DNA of 64,000 bases. Source: Planctomycetota bacterium. GTDB taxonomy: Bacteria; Planctomycetota; Planctomycetia; Gemmatales; Gemmataceae. Positions 31,512 through 40,077 of this stretch are shown here, piece by piece. The DNA is taken from positions 1 through 64,000 of the forward strand of contig JAIOPV010000178.1 of the NCBI GenBank assembly GCA_021413735.1, read 5' to 3'. Position 1 is the stretch's first letter. The number at the start of each line of letters is the position of its first letter. The position numbers and the translations under genes are program-made. Below the pieces are notes generated by a model. That model was not told the DNA's origin. It did not search any database and worked only from the letters and a program-made list of their open reading frames with translations.

Positions 31512-31667
31512 TCGTCACGTCTGTGGCCCTCACGCAACGCGCGAGGGCCACAATCAAAATCGCCTATCCGCTTCATTTCATTGCCAGTTCTGAATATCGT
31601 GTCCATATCCGCGAACAGTTCTACGGTCCCGTCTTTGTTTGACTCACTTCCCGTTCGGAGAACATTC

Positions 31668-32420
31668 ATGGTCCGATCAGCCGCGCTGCTTCTGGGTTTC
31701 GTCGCTCTGTTCGGCGGTGTTCGAACTCAAGCCGCAGACGACGAACCGAAAGACATCATCGCGAAAGCGATCAAGGCTCACGGCGGCGAAGAGTTCCTGA
31801 CAAAGCATCAGGCTGGACGAGCCAACAACAAGGGCAAGATCAACATTCCGGGCGTTGGCGAAGTTGAGTTCACTCAGGAAGTGGCGTTCATGATTCCGGG
31901 CAGAGGAAAAGAAGCGTTTGAGATGACCATTTCAGGCCAGAAAGTGAGCGTGGTCACCCTCTTCAACGGAGACATGGTTTCGCTCGAAGTGAACGGCAAG
32001 GCGATGGATCTCGACGACAAGATCAAGGCCGCGATCAAGGACGCGGGCTACGTGATGAAACTCGGTCGGCTCGTGCCGATCCTGAAGGAAAAGGGCTATG
32101 AGCTGAGTCTGGTCGGCGAGGAAAAGGTTGAAGGGGAAGCAGCAATCGGCATTCGCGTTGTTTCCAAGGGGCACAAAGACATCAACATGTTCTTCGACAA
32201 GAAGACCAACCTCCTCGCGAAAGTGGAATATCGCGGCGTCGATCCGAGCGGCAAGGAAATCAGCGAGGAGCGAATCGTGGCGGAGTACGGCAAGAATAAA
32301 GCTGGCATCACGGTGCCGAAGAAGGTCATCGTCAAGCACGACGGCAAGACGTTCCTCGAAGCCGAAGTTCTCGATCTCACCTTCCTTGAGAAGATCGACG
32401 ACAGCGAGTTTAAGAAGTGA
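31668..32420 (+). CDS. Exported LolA-like hypothetical protein
   Basis: 250 residues from ATG 31668 (CGGAG nine bases upstream). The signal peptide is MVRSAALLLGFVALFGGVRT. The mature protein starts AIKAHGGEEFLTKHQAGR and continues as long antiparallel strands (GKINIPGVGEVEFTQEVAFM, LLAKVEYRGVDPSGKEISEE), the style of LolA-like or outer-membrane lipoprotein-sorting folds, which bind hydrophobic ligands. No Cys lipobox is seen. Family identity is tentative. Monocistronic, downstream of the cytochrome-WD40 gene. Confidence 0.6.
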   Translation: MVRSAALLLGFVALFGGVRTQAADDEPKDIIAKAIKAHGGEEFLTKHQAGRANNKGKINIPGVGEVEFTQEVAFMIPGRGKEAFEMTISGQKVSVVTLFNGDMVSLEVNGKAMDLDDKIKAAIKDAGYVMKLGRLVPILKEKGYELSLVGEEKVEGEAAIGIRVVSKGHKDINMFFDKKTNLLAKVEYRGVDPSGKEISEERIVAEYGKNKAGITVPKKVIVKHDGKTFLEAEVLDLTFLEKIDDSEFKK

Positions 32421-32517
32421 TCGGTTTGGCCTTTTGCCCTCTCCGCGAGGCGGAGAGAGCAGCGGAATGATTGATGGGAGTGCGGCCCACAATAATTCGT
32501 AACTTCCGATGCAATTC

Positions 32518-32850
32518 TCAGCCCTGATGTTGCGCGATGAGCCGCCCCAATTCCTCAGGTGAAATCACGCCAACTTCCTGGTGAACGGGGGTGTCGCCGC
32601 CCTTGAAGAACAGGATGCGCGGAATTGTCATCACGTCGTACTTGACGGCGATGTTCGGGTTTTCGTCAACGTTCAGTTTGCCCACCTTCACCTTCCCGGC
32701 GAATTGATCGGCAATCTTGTCGATGGTCGGAGACAATTGTCGGCACGGCCCGCACCAAGGGGCCCAGAAATCCGCGACCACCAGCGTTCCACTGGTGATA
32801 TGCTCGTTCCAGTTGCTCTCTGTCAGTTGGATCACATTCGGACTGGCCAT
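32518..32850 (-). CDS. trxA: Thioredoxin
   Basis: 110 residues from ATG 32850, the usual thioredoxin length. The active site is WAPWCGPCRQ at about residues 30-39, with the cis-Pro loop TIPRILFFKGG and the final helix SPEELGRLIAQ. It reduces disulfides in the cytoplasm. No signal peptide is present from this start. The open frame further upstream is repeat DNA and not part of the gene. Whether this is the main housekeeping thioredoxin cannot be told. Confidence 0.92.
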   Translation of the reverse strand: MASPNVIQLTESNWNEHITSGTLVVADFWAPWCGPCRQLSPTIDKIADQFAGKVKVGKLNVDENPNIAVKYDVMTIPRILFFKGGDTPVHQEVGVISPEELGRLIAQHQG

Positions 32851-33025
32851 GGTCAAATCCCTTGGCAATGGAAAACATCTTCCGCAACCTGCGGACAGTT
32901 CTACGTCCATTCTACGCACATGAGGATACGGCACCAGTGGGTTGGGCTTACTTGGAGATAGGGGAGAGCGATACGAACCGCCATGAAGAGTCCGGGAAGA
33001 CGAGGAAGCGGGAGGATAAAAACGA

Positions 33026-33182
33026 ATTTCGGGCCCGGGCAGGGGCAAGGGCCCGGCACGGACAAGAGAATACCGGGAGACGGGAAGAGGAAAGGCCCCA
33101 AAGACAAGCCGAGGGAATTCGACCCGTTCCGGTGTTTTGCCCGTGCCCGTGCCCTTGCCCCTGCCCGGGCCCGATTCTGTTT
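33026..33182. repeat. Palindromic repeat, CCCGTGCCC family
   Basis: Perfect 22-base arms at 33031-33052 (GGGCCCGGGCAGGGGCAAGG start) and 33151-33172. Relatives lie at 43147 and 53006. It fills most of the 32851-33283 gap, where no gene is evident. Confidence 0.8.
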
Positions 33183-33283
33183 TTCTGTCTTCCCCGAGTC
33201 CCCTCTCCTACTCTCTGAAGTCCCCATTGCCACTCACCCGAACCGCTCCTAAGAATGGAGTGTCCTTGGCGATGCCAAAGGCT

Positions 33284-33356
33284 GGCCCTGTCGTCTAGAG
33301 GCCTAGGACACTGCCCTTTCAAGGCAGGAACCGGAGTTCGAATCTCCGCAGGGTCA
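33284..33356 (+). tRNA. tRNA-Glu(TTC)
   Basis: Fully canonical: acceptor GGCCCTG/CAGGGTC, D-arm with TCGTCTAGAGGCCTAGGAC, anticodon arm CTGCC-CTTTCAA-GGCAG, T-arm CGGAG-TTCGAAT-CTCCG. 73 bases. It contrasts with the divergent tRNAs of the array at 18729-19825. Confidence 0.96.
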
Positions 33357-33359
33357 CTT

Positions 33360-33460
33360 GGAGAGCGCGGAACGCGGAGTGCGGAACGCGGAGTGAAGAG
33401 GAATCAACACAATTTCCTTTCTTCGCTCCATGTTCCGCACTCCGCGTTCCGCACTTCTTT
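33360..33460. repeat. Palindromic repeat, CGGAACGCGGAGTG family
   Basis: AGAGCGCGGAACGCGGAGTG with a tandem second unit at the left, and TTCCGCACTCCGCGTTCCGC at the right. It starts four bases after the tRNA-Glu and could end its transcript. Confidence 0.75.
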
Positions 33461-33473
33461 TCAGGGGTTCGCG

Positions 33474-34187
33474 ATGAACAACATCCCGTGGTGGGGCTAC
33501 GTCATTTTGGCCGGGCTTGCGTGGGGAACCTACGTCCCCATCATCTTTTACGGCGGAACTGAACTGACGACCCGCCCCGGGACGATCGGCGGTCGGCTCG
33601 CGTCGATTCTGTGCGTCGGCGGCGCGTACTTCGTGATGGGCGTCGTCATTCCGGTGGTGCTGATGAGCCTGCGGGAAGATGCCCGCCCCGATTGGAAGAC
33701 GAACGGCCTGATCTTCAGCGGTCTGGCAGGCATCGCGGGTGCGGTTGGCGCGATCTGCGTGATTTTCGCCAGCAAAGCCGCCGTGGATAACGCCAGAGGG
33801 GAATTTGAAACCCACGAGGCGGCCCTTGTCGCCCAGATGGATTCGGAAGCCGCACCCGATCGCAAGGAAGCTCTCGCGGCCGAACTGGCGGAATTCCGCA
33901 GTCAGAAGGGGAAGTATCTGGCGTCGTACCGGATTTTGATTGCTCCGCTGATCTTCAGCCTTGCTCCGCTGATTAACACGATTCTCAGTCTCATCTGGCA
34001 TCCCAAGCCCGGCGATCCGTTCCACTTCGGATTCGACATGCCCTCCTGGCACCTTCCAGTCGGAATCGTGCTGGTCGCGGCGGGAACGTTCCTCGTGCTG
34101 TACTCGAAGGAAGCTGCCGAGGCGAACAAAGCACCACAGCCGAAACCAAGCGCGGCAAACTCCGTCACGTCACCCCCCAAAGCGTGA
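33474..34187 (+). CDS. Membrane protein, drug/metabolite-transporter-like
   Basis: 237 residues from ATG 33474 (AGGGG upstream). The first half has four hydrophobic helices (WGYVILAGLAWGTYVPIIFY, ILCVGGAYFVMGVVIPVVLM, LAGIAGAVGAICVIFASKAA), then a charged coiled-coil loop (about 110-150, ending ELAEFRSQKGKYLASY), then two more helices and a Pro/Lys tail. The repeated-helix style recalls half of an EamA/RhaT-type transporter with a soluble insert, but I cannot assign a substrate. Its end overlaps the next gene (GTGA at 34184). Confidence 0.65.
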   Translation: MNNIPWWGYVILAGLAWGTYVPIIFYGGTELTTRPGTIGGRLASILCVGGAYFVMGVVIPVVLMSLREDARPDWKTNGLIFSGLAGIAGAVGAICVIFASKAAVDNARGEFETHEAALVAQMDSEAAPDRKEALAAELAEFRSQKGKYLASYRILIAPLIFSLAPLINTILSLIWHPKPGDPFHFGFDMPSWHLPVGIVLVAAGTFLVLYSKEAAEANKAPQPKPSAANSVTSPPKA

Positions 34188-34615
34188 CGGCGATGAGTCC
34201 CGAAGAAGCTGTTGGCCGGCTCAACACGATCCTCGCACACGCCTGGATGATCCGCACGTTCTTGAAACACGCGGATGAAGTCCAGGAAAACGAGGACATG
34301 CTCGACGTTCCGCGAACGCTCTACGACAGCATTCGCGCCGTCGAACCAGCACATCAGCGCGGCGACACCGCCGAGTTTCTCCGTCGGCTCAAGGGAAAGT
34401 TGCCGAAACTTCGCCGCGCTGCTGACTACTTCGCAGCCCATTTCCGCGAGTTCTCACCACACACCAATTTCGAGATGGCGTCGGCATCGCTGCTTGGCGT
34501 CGTGCAGGCAATGGAAGAGGTTTTCGCGGCTGTGAACTGGGACGAAGTGCGAGCACTTGCTCGCCCAACTGCCGAGAGCGATCCGCTCGACGATCTGGAA
34601 ATCCCAGAAGTTTAA
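34184..34615 (+). CDS. Hypothetical helical protein
   Basis: 143 residues from GTG 34184, overlapping the membrane gene stop; an ATG at 34193 is an alternative. All-helical, acidic, with AHAWMIRTFLKHADEVQENE, LRRLKGKLPKLRRAADYFAA and a short acidic C-terminus. No family recognised. Translational overlap suggests it works with, or is regulated together with, the membrane protein. Its stop overlaps by a few bases the stop of the convergent lipoate ligase gene. Confidence 0.7.
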   Translation: MTAMSPEEAVGRLNTILAHAWMIRTFLKHADEVQENEDMLDVPRTLYDSIRAVEPAHQRGDTAEFLRRLKGKLPKLRRAADYFAAHFREFSPHTNFEMASASLLGVVQAMEEVFAAVNWDEVRALARPTAESDPLDDLEIPEV

Positions 34616-35337
34616 CGTCGCCGATTCCACTCTTCTCGCGAATACTTCTCCTCGACCAATCGCTGCACGGCGTCCCACGGCAGCGGTTCGTATTCGCCCT
34701 CGGGTTGCCACTCCTCAACGAGCAGCCGTTTCACCTCCGCGATCGTTGTCGGCAAGTTCATCACGAATTCCGTGTGCGGGCGATCTCGCCGATACTCGGG
34801 CTGACGCTCAGGAGCGTTCAAATACGTTGGAACCAAGCCGAGATCGGAGCCGCAAAGTAGCGTTCCGTGATGCAGGAAGTGCCGACGCTTCCGTTGTTGT
34901 GCGTTCCCCGAGAATTTGCGACCGTTCACGGCGAGGTCGCTGGTTCCTTCAACGATGGCCTCGGGAACGACTGATCGCAGTGCCTTCAGAATGCGTCCGA
35001 GAACGTAGCGATTCGACGCCGGAATCTCGTTCAACCCCGCGAGTCGATCGCATGCAATCACGAGGCTGAAGCACAGACAACCGGGACCGAGCAGTACCGT
35101 TCCGCCACCGCTTGCACGTCGCAAGATGGGAATGCGGGCCGCTTCGCACGCTGTGCTGTTCACGTCGATCTCGACGGAGCCACCCGAACCAACGATGACG
35201 GCGAGGCTCGGCAACTCCCAGAGTCGCAGCACTTCGCCCGCGTCGGCTTCTTCCGCGGCGAGCAGAAGAGCTTCGTCGAGCGCGAGGTTTTCGGCAGGGG
35301 TCGGCAGGGTGAGGTCGAGCAAACGCATGGGCATCAT
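34612..35337 (-). CDS. Lipoate-protein ligase A family protein
   Basis: 241 residues from ATG 35337, chosen because it overlaps the upstream stop (ATGA); ATGs at 35334 and 35328 are alternatives. Motifs: NLALDEALLLAAEEADAGEV, RRASGGGTVLLGPGCL, and the catalytic stretch GTSDLAVNGRKFSGNAQQRK with the lysine expected to bind the carboxylate, followed by FLHHGTLL. It would attach lipoate or octanoate to 2-oxoacid dehydrogenase or GcvH proteins in the cytoplasm. It is the third gene of a tightly overlapping operon. Confidence 0.88.
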   Translation of the reverse strand: MMPMRLLDLTLPTPAENLALDEALLLAAEEADAGEVLRLWELPSLAVIVGSGGSVEIDVNSTACEAARIPILRRASGGGTVLLGPGCLCFSLVIACDRLAGLNEIPASNRYVLGRILKALRSVVPEAIVEGTSDLAVNGRKFSGNAQQRKRRHFLHHGTLLCGSDLGLVPTYLNAPERQPEYRRDRPHTEFVMNLPTTIAEVKRLLVEEWQPEGEYEPLPWDAVQRLVEEKYSREEWNRRR

Positions 35338-35822
35338 GGAACCGAGAATGCGACGTGTGGCGAAACGCACGGAGCCGCGAGCGGAATCGTCGGGTGTGGA
35401 AACAGTCCGAGTTGCCGGTCGATGACGTTCAGCGTGGTGTGGAAGAACTCAAGCCCGCCCGCGATCCCAAACATCGCAACGTGAAGTGAAAGTTGTGCAA
35501 ACCCCACGGTGGCATGCCACGCAATGCGATCATTTGAGTTCGCTCGAATTTCAAGGCGAACCGGATGAAAGACGACCGTTGTGCGGCCACCGATGCCAGA
35601 CGTTCCTTTCGTAACACCGGACCCAGCGGCGAAGCCAAAGGTCGGAAGCAACGTGTCGGGCAGAAGAACTTCGTCCGCACCCGTGTCAACCAAAGCCTCC
35701 AGATCGATCAAACGTCCATTCGGGCCAGCGACACGGAGCGGAATCAGCGGGCGAAACCGAATGCGAATGGGCGTATTGGTCTGAATGTTCGTCAGCGGTG
35801 TGTCGAGGAGTGGGAAAATCAC
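35334..35822 (-). CDS. Retropepsin-like aspartic protease domain protein
   Basis: 162 residues from GTG 35822, overlapping the stop of the gene before it (GTGA). It contains LEALVDTGADEVLLPDTLLP, the DTGA active-site motif of retropepsin-like single-domain aspartic proteases, then the flap-like GIGGRTTVVFHPV and the closing hydrophobic strand FGIAGGLEFFHTTLNV. Such proteins dimerise to form an active site. Its second copy of the catalytic loop (usually ILG/IIG-R) is replaced by AGGLEFFH. A protein-processing role linked to the lipoate ligase is not established. Confidence 0.75.
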   Translation of the reverse strand: MIFPLLDTPLTNIQTNTPIRIRFRPLIPLRVAGPNGRLIDLEALVDTGADEVLLPDTLLPTFGFAAGSGVTKGTSGIGGRTTVVFHPVRLEIRANSNDRIAWHATVGFAQLSLHVAMFGIAGGLEFFHTTLNVIDRQLGLFPHPTIPLAAPCVSPHVAFSVP

Positions 35823-36097
35823 GGGGGAGTTCCGTTTGCTCCGGGACCGAAAGGCGTTCCGCTCACAACTGCGTCACGTTCTTGATCTTCGTAAGGCCCG
35901 GCAGGAACATAACTGATAACGAATTCGGTCCCAACAGGGTATTGGGCGTCTATCGCAGCGATCAACTCTGGGATACCGTCCGCGTCGGCGAGTATCTTCT
36001 TCCCGTCAGTTGCCCACGCAACGTATTTCCCTTGATACAAGAGGAGATATTCGGTTGGCACCGCGTTTCGATTCCGGATGTATTCGTTCGCGTTCAT
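35819..36097 (-). CDS. DUF5678-like small protein
   Basis: 92 residues from ATG 36097; an ATG at 36157 would add 20 residues that look less protein-like. The block PTEYLLLYQGKYVAWATDGK followed by ILADADGIPELIAAIDAQ resembles the DUF5678 pattern, in which a short strand pair carries an xGKYVAW segment. No catalytic motif. It heads a three-gene operon with the aspartic protease and lipoate ligase, all with overlapping starts and stops. Function unknown. Confidence 0.65.
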   Translation of the reverse strand: MNANEYIRNRNAVPTEYLLLYQGKYVAWATDGKKILADADGIPELIAAIDAQYPVGTEFVISYVPAGPYEDQERDAVVSGTPFGPGANGTPP

Positions 36098-36188
36098 CGT
36101 TTGCCCCGGAGCGTGGCAATCACCCCACACGAATTGTAAGTTGGAACTGGGCACCACACAACCGACACCGCTTCAAGGTTCCTCCCCA

Positions 36189-36503
36189 ATGGCCGCACCA
36201 CGACTCGCTCATAACGTCTTCTTCAAGCTCAAGAATTCCACGCCTGAGAATGTCGCGGCGCTCGTTGCTGCGTGCAAGAAGTACCTCAACGTCCAGCCCG
36301 GAATCGTCTTCTTCGCTGCTGGCCCGCTGTGTGCCGAACTCAACCGCGAAGTGAACGTCTGCGATTGGGATGTCGGTCTGCACCTCGTGTTCATCGACAA
36401 AGCCGCACACGACGCCTATCAGGACGACCCGACGCACATCAAGTTCGTGGAAGAGAACAAGCCGACGTGGGCAGGCGTTCGCGTGTTCGATTCGCTGGTG
36501 TAG
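36189..36503 (+). CDS. Dabb-domain (stress-responsive A/B barrel) protein
   Basis: 104 residues from ATG 36189. It shows the Dabb pattern: LAHNVFFKLKNSTPENVAAL, VAACKKYLNVQPGIVFFAAG, WDVGLHLVFIDKAAHDAYQD and PTHIKFVEENKPTWAGVRVF. These small proteins form dimeric ferredoxin-like barrels. No catalytic His pair typical of olivetolate-cyclase types can be confirmed. It lies 57 bases upstream of the next gene and may be co-transcribed with it. Confidence 0.82.
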   Translation: MAAPRLAHNVFFKLKNSTPENVAALVAACKKYLNVQPGIVFFAAGPLCAELNREVNVCDWDVGLHLVFIDKAAHDAYQDDPTHIKFVEENKPTWAGVRVFDSLV

Positions 36504-36560
36504 AATGGCATGACGGGCTCGTCCCCGTGTACCAAACCATCGCCCTGTCCGACACTCACT

Positions 36561-37034
36561 ATGTCCGATCCGATTCGCATGGCCCCACAAGATGTTTCCG
36601 CGTTCCTGCGGAGATACCGACTTGCTGGCGGTCGCCTCCGTCGCGTGCGGGTGCTTTACCCCAAGGCGAAGGAAGTGACCGTCGAGTTTCACCTGACCGT
36701 CCACGAAGCGACGAAAAACGCGGCCGAGGCGAAAGCTGTGCGGTTGGTTCTGCGTCTGGAAGGCGTCGAAGAGTACCGTTTCCAGATGCGGCCGGGTCAG
36801 CCAAAGGTTCGCATCTCGGACGCTCGCATCGGCTATCTGAACGGCCTGTTCCTCGTGAACCTCGACGCCTGGACACTCGAACCGGGCGAGCAGCCGAAGT
36901 TGCACGACTTCCGCGCCAGCGAGGTCTATGCCGGCGGTCGCGAACTGTTCTGGTCCGAAGTGGGCCGCAAACCGAAGACCCCCGATAAACCAAACCCCTC
37001 CCCACCCCCTCCCCCAAGGGGAGAGGGGCGTTAA
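36561..37034 (+). CDS. Hypothetical protein with repeat-derived C-terminus
   Basis: 157 residues from ATG 36561. The body is an alpha/beta protein (SAFLRRYRLAGGRLRRVRVL, AKEVTVEFHLTVHEATKNAA, FQMRPGQPKVRISDARIGYL) with no recognised family, though it resembles small immunity-type proteins in plan. The last 15 residues (NPSPPPPPRGEGR end) and the stop codon are encoded by a palindromic repeat beginning at about 36992, so the native C-terminus has been replaced or extended. Confidence 0.7.
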   Translation: MSDPIRMAPQDVSAFLRRYRLAGGRLRRVRVLYPKAKEVTVEFHLTVHEATKNAAEAKAVRLVLRLEGVEEYRFQMRPGQPKVRISDARIGYLNGLFLVNLDAWTLEPGEQPKLHDFRASEVYAGGRELFWSEVGRKPKTPDKPNPSPPPPPRGEGR

Positions 37035-37090
37035 GCAAACGGCGTTCTCGCTCCCCCTTCCTTCTTAGGGAAGGGGGTTGGGGGTTAGGT
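36992..37090. repeat. Palindromic repeat reading into a coding end
   Basis: CCCCTCCCCACCCCCTCCCC is followed by CAAGGGGAGAGGGG, then CTTCCTTCTTAGGGAAGGGG and GGGGGTTAGG. The same element, inverted, is at 60211-60311. It supplies the last codons and stop of the gene at 36561. The remaining gap to 37216 shows nothing further. Confidence 0.75.
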
Positions 37091-37216
37091 TCTTCCGAAA
37101 ATCGCATAGTTGAACCCGGACTGCTAACCGGGTACTTTCAACGCTATCCCGCCGCGTGCGTCGCCCCGTTGGGACGACCGCTTCAAGTTACTCCACCTTG
37201 ACGGAGACCAATCCTC

Positions 37217-38494
37217 ATGGTCCGGTTTGCGTTGTCTCTCGCACTCGCACTCGCGCTCACACTTTCCCTGAAAGCGGACAACTGGCCACAGTGGCGCGGC
37301 CCCAAGAACGATGGCCACTCCACCGAAAAAGGGCTGCCCACCGAGTGGAGCGCCGACAAGAACGTCGTTTGGAAGGTGAAGTTGCCCGGCGACGGGTCTT
37401 CCACGCCATGCATCTGGGGCGACAAGATTTTCCTCACCGCTCCGGACGGCGACGATATCGTCCTGCTCTGCCTCTCGACGGTGGATGGCAAAGAGAAGTG
37501 GCGAGATAAGCTCTCGGACACCGGCAAGAACCGCAAGACCGCGGAGAAGACGACGGACGCCTCGGCTTCCAGCACCACCGACGGCAAGCACGTCTGGTCT
37601 TACGTTGGGGGGCAGACCGCTGGCCGGATCACCTGCCACACGGTCGATGGCAAACTCGTCTGGGATAAGAACGTTCAGGACTACGGGAAGCTGAATATCG
37701 CATTCGGCAGTCACTGGACCCCCGTGCTGTACAAGGGCGTGCTATATCAGCAGGTGATGCACCAGAAGGCGCAACTGCTGGTCGCGTTTGAAGCCGACAC
37801 GGGCAAGGAAATCTGGAAGGTGAATCGTCCTGGGTACAGCAAGGGTGAAAGCCCGGATGTGTACACGTCGGCGTTCATTTGGGAGGGCGAGGGTGGGCCG
37901 CTGCTTGTTTCGCATGGCAACGACTTCTGCACGGGACACAAGCTGGCGGACGGTGCCGAGGTCTGGCGAGTGCAGGGGCTGAACCCCAAGGCCAGCGGCG
38001 CATGGCGATTCATCTCGTGCCCGCTTCTGAGCCCCGACCTGATCGTGGTTCCGTCGTGCAAGGACGGGCCGACGGTGGCGTTCAATCCCGTCGGAGCGAA
38101 GGGCGACATCAACCCCGAGAACAAGGCCGAACTCTGGCGTTTGCCATCTTCGACGACGTTCCGCACCCCCGACGTGGTTACTCCGATTCGGGTCGGCGAC
38201 ATCGTGTATCTATCGGGTGACGGTCCTTTCTGGGCTCTCGATGCAAAGACCGGTCAGCAGATTTACCGCGAAACACTCAGCCCTGGCAAGCACCGTGGGA
38301 ACATGGTCGTGGCCGATGGAAAGATTTATGTGCCGTCGAGCACGGGGGCAATCGACGTGGTGCAAGCAGGACGTGAGTTCAAGAAGCTGGCCACGAACAA
38401 GCTGCCGGACACGATTTACGCCACGCCCGCGATTGCGGACGGCCGCATCTACCTTCGCGGCTACGAGTATTTGTGGGTGATTGGAACAAAGTAG
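37217..38494 (+). CDS. PQQ-like beta-propeller exported protein
   Basis: 425 residues. A Sec signal peptide (LALALALTLSLKADNWP) is followed by WPQWRGPKNDGHSTEKGLPT, the standard opening of planctomycete PQQ-like (outer membrane assembly BamB-like) propellers. Repeats such as NVVWKVKLPGDGSSTPCIWG, EIWKVNRPGYSKGESPDVYT and FWALDAKTGQQIYRETLSPG mark the blades. No PQQ-binding residues can be confirmed. Role: periplasmic scaffold or sensor; substrate unknown. Its stop codon is the first TAG of the palindrome at 38492. Confidence 0.85.
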   Translation: MVRFALSLALALALTLSLKADNWPQWRGPKNDGHSTEKGLPTEWSADKNVVWKVKLPGDGSSTPCIWGDKIFLTAPDGDDIVLLCLSTVDGKEKWRDKLSDTGKNRKTAEKTTDASASSTTDGKHVWSYVGGQTAGRITCHTVDGKLVWDKNVQDYGKLNIAFGSHWTPVLYKGVLYQQVMHQKAQLLVAFEADTGKEIWKVNRPGYSKGESPDVYTSAFIWEGEGGPLLVSHGNDFCTGHKLADGAEVWRVQGLNPKASGAWRFISCPLLSPDLIVVPSCKDGPTVAFNPVGAKGDINPENKAELWRLPSSTTFRTPDVVTPIRVGDIVYLSGDGPFWALDAKTGQQIYRETLSPGKHRGNMVVADGKIYVPSSTGAIDVVQAGREFKKLATNKLPDTIYATPAIADGRIYLRGYEYLWVIGTK

Positions 38495-38582
38495 TGAGTG
38501 TTTGGTGTTTCGTGTTTTCCGACCAGTTCGGTGGTGAGTTCGCAATCTGTCCGAAACACTGAACACCAAACACTAAACACTA
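38492..38582. repeat. Palindromic repeat supplying two stop codons
   Basis: Left arm TAGTGAGTGTTTGGTGTTTC and right arm GAACACCAAACACTAAACAC with final TA. The left TAG ends the propeller gene and the right CTA is the reverse-strand TAG ending the FHA gene. A related fragment (TGTTTGGTGTTGAGTGTTTT) is at 45211. Confidence 0.75.
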
Positions 38583-38978
38583 TTCGCGAGGCTTCGTCTC
38601 CGGATACACGTCGGGGTGTGCATTGCGGCGGAGGGGCGTGGCTGGCACGCCCTTCTTGCCGTCTTCTGCCGGCGGTTCCTTCTCCTTATCCAGTTCCGCA
38701 CCAAACTTGACCGTGAACTTCAGGTTCGCCACCGAAAGCGTGTCGTTCGGCAGCAGCGCAGCGCGACGAACCCGCTGACCGTTCACTCGCGTGCCGTTCG
38801 TGCTGCCGAGATCACGCACGAGAATGAGTCCGTCGGTCTTCACGAGTACGCAGTGCTGCTTCGACACGCTCTTGTGATCGAGCTGCACGTCGCAATCCTC
38901 GTCACGGCCGACGAGGGACAGGTCTTTTTCCAGATCGACGGGCGGACCACCATCGACGGACACGAGCCTGGCGTGCAT
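38580..38978 (-). CDS. FHA-domain protein
   Basis: 132 residues. A complete forkhead-associated domain occupies about residues 1-95: KDLSLVGRDEDCDVQLDHKS (with the GR phosphothreonine contact), VSKQHCVLV and RDLGSTNGTRVNGQRV. The tail is charged and Pro-rich (KEKEPPAEDGKKG). FHA domains bind phosphothreonine peptides, so this protein is a likely partner of Ser/Thr kinases such as the one at 61958, but no specific link is visible. Convergent with the propeller gene through a shared palindrome. Confidence 0.9.
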   Translation of the reverse strand: MHARLVSVDGGPPVDLEKDLSLVGRDEDCDVQLDHKSVSKQHCVLVKTDGLILVRDLGSTNGTRVNGQRVRRAALLPNDTLSVANLKFTVKFGAELDKEKEPPAEDGKKGVPATPLRRNAHPDVYPETKPRE

Positions 38979-39132
38979 GGAACCCCTGTTGGATGGCTCG
39001 ACTCAGGGCGAGTCTGTTCCCCAATTGTTCCCTGAAAATCGCTCAGTTGCAACTGACGCCTAAAACAACCCGACGCAAACTCGGCCGGGGGCACGCCCTC
39101 AGCCGCAACATTCCACTTTCCCATTCACATTC

Positions 39133-40077
39133 ATGCACCGCATCACAGTCATCGACTCGCACACGGGCGGCGAACCAACCAGAGTGGTTGTCGCAGGCGG
39201 TCCGGACCTCGGCAACGGCCCAATTTCCGAACGAGTGCAACTGTTTCGCGAACGGTTCGACACCTTCCGTTCGTGTGTCGTGAATGAACCGCGTGGCTCG
39301 GATGTGCTGGTCGGGGCGCTGTTGTGCGAGCCTAGCGATCCTGCGAACACGGCAGGCGTGATCTTCTTCAACAACGTCGGCGTCCTCGGCATGTGTGGCC
39401 ACGGCACCATCGGGCTTGCCGTCACGCTGGCGCACATGGGGAAGATCGGTCCCGGTGAACATCGCATTGAAACGCCTGTTGGCGTGGTCACGGTGGCGCT
39501 ACACGATGCCCATTGTGCGACCGTGCGAAATGTGCAGAGCTACCGCTATCGGAAAGCGGTGTTGGTGGAAGTTCCGGGCCTCGGCACCGTGACCGGCGAC
39601 ATCGCATGGGGTGGGAACTGGTTCTTCCTGGTTGCGGATCACGGCGAAACGCTCACGGTTGCCAATGCCGAACGCCTGACTGATGTGGCGTGGCGAATCC
39701 GTCAAGCGTTGGAAGCGAACGGCATTACGGGCGAGAACGGCGGCGTGATCGACCACATCGAACTGTTCGGGCCGCCAGTGAATCATGAGAACCACAGCCG
39801 GAACTTCGTGCTGTGTCCGGGTAAGGCTTACGACCGTTCGCCGTGCGGCACGGGCACGAGTGCGAAGTTGGCGTGCCTCTTCGCGGACGGCAAACTGAAA
39901 ACCGGCGACATCTGGCGACAGGAGAGCGTGACCGGTAGCGTCTTCGAGGGCACGGTAGAAGCGACGGACAAATCGTGCGTGGTGATTCCGAGCATCACGG
40001 GCACGGCGTTCGTGACCGCCGAAGCAGTCTTGTTGGCCGATCCCACCGACCCGCTCCGCGATGGGATTCGTGGTTAG
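39133..40077 (+). CDS. Proline racemase-family enzyme, probably 4-hydroxyproline epimerase
   Basis: 314 residues. It starts [20 protein letters not shown]. The first catalytic Cys is in [20 protein letters not shown] (about residue 90) and the second in [20 protein letters not shown] (about residue 238). Both being Cys is the pattern of proline racemase and 4-hydroxyproline 2-epimerase, as opposed to Ser/Cys or Cys/Thr dehydratase variants. It interconverts trans-4-hydroxy-L-proline and cis-4-hydroxy-D-proline. The next gene, a convergent FAD/Fe-S oxidase, overlaps its stop by a few bases. Confidence 0.87.
   Translation: MHRITVIDSHTGGEPTRVVVAGGPDLGNGPISERVQLFRERFDTFRSCVVNEPRGSDVLVGALLCEPSDPANTAGVIFFNNVGVLGMCGHGTIGLAVTLAHMGKIGPGEHRIETPVGVVTVALHDAHCATVRNVQSYRYRKAVLVEVPGLGTVTGDIAWGGNWFFLVADHGETLTVANAERLTDVAWRIRQALEANGITGENGGVIDHIELFGPPVNHENHSRNFVLCPGKAYDRSPCGTGTSAKLACLFADGKLKTGDIWRQESVTGSVFEGTVEATDKSCVVIPSITGTAFVTAEAVLLADPTDPLRDGIRG

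Noticed and set aside
33026-33260. Open frames through the CCCGTGCCC repeat, such as Gly/Arg/Ala-repeat peptides
   Set aside because: Caused by the repeat itself; no start signals and no conserved protein.
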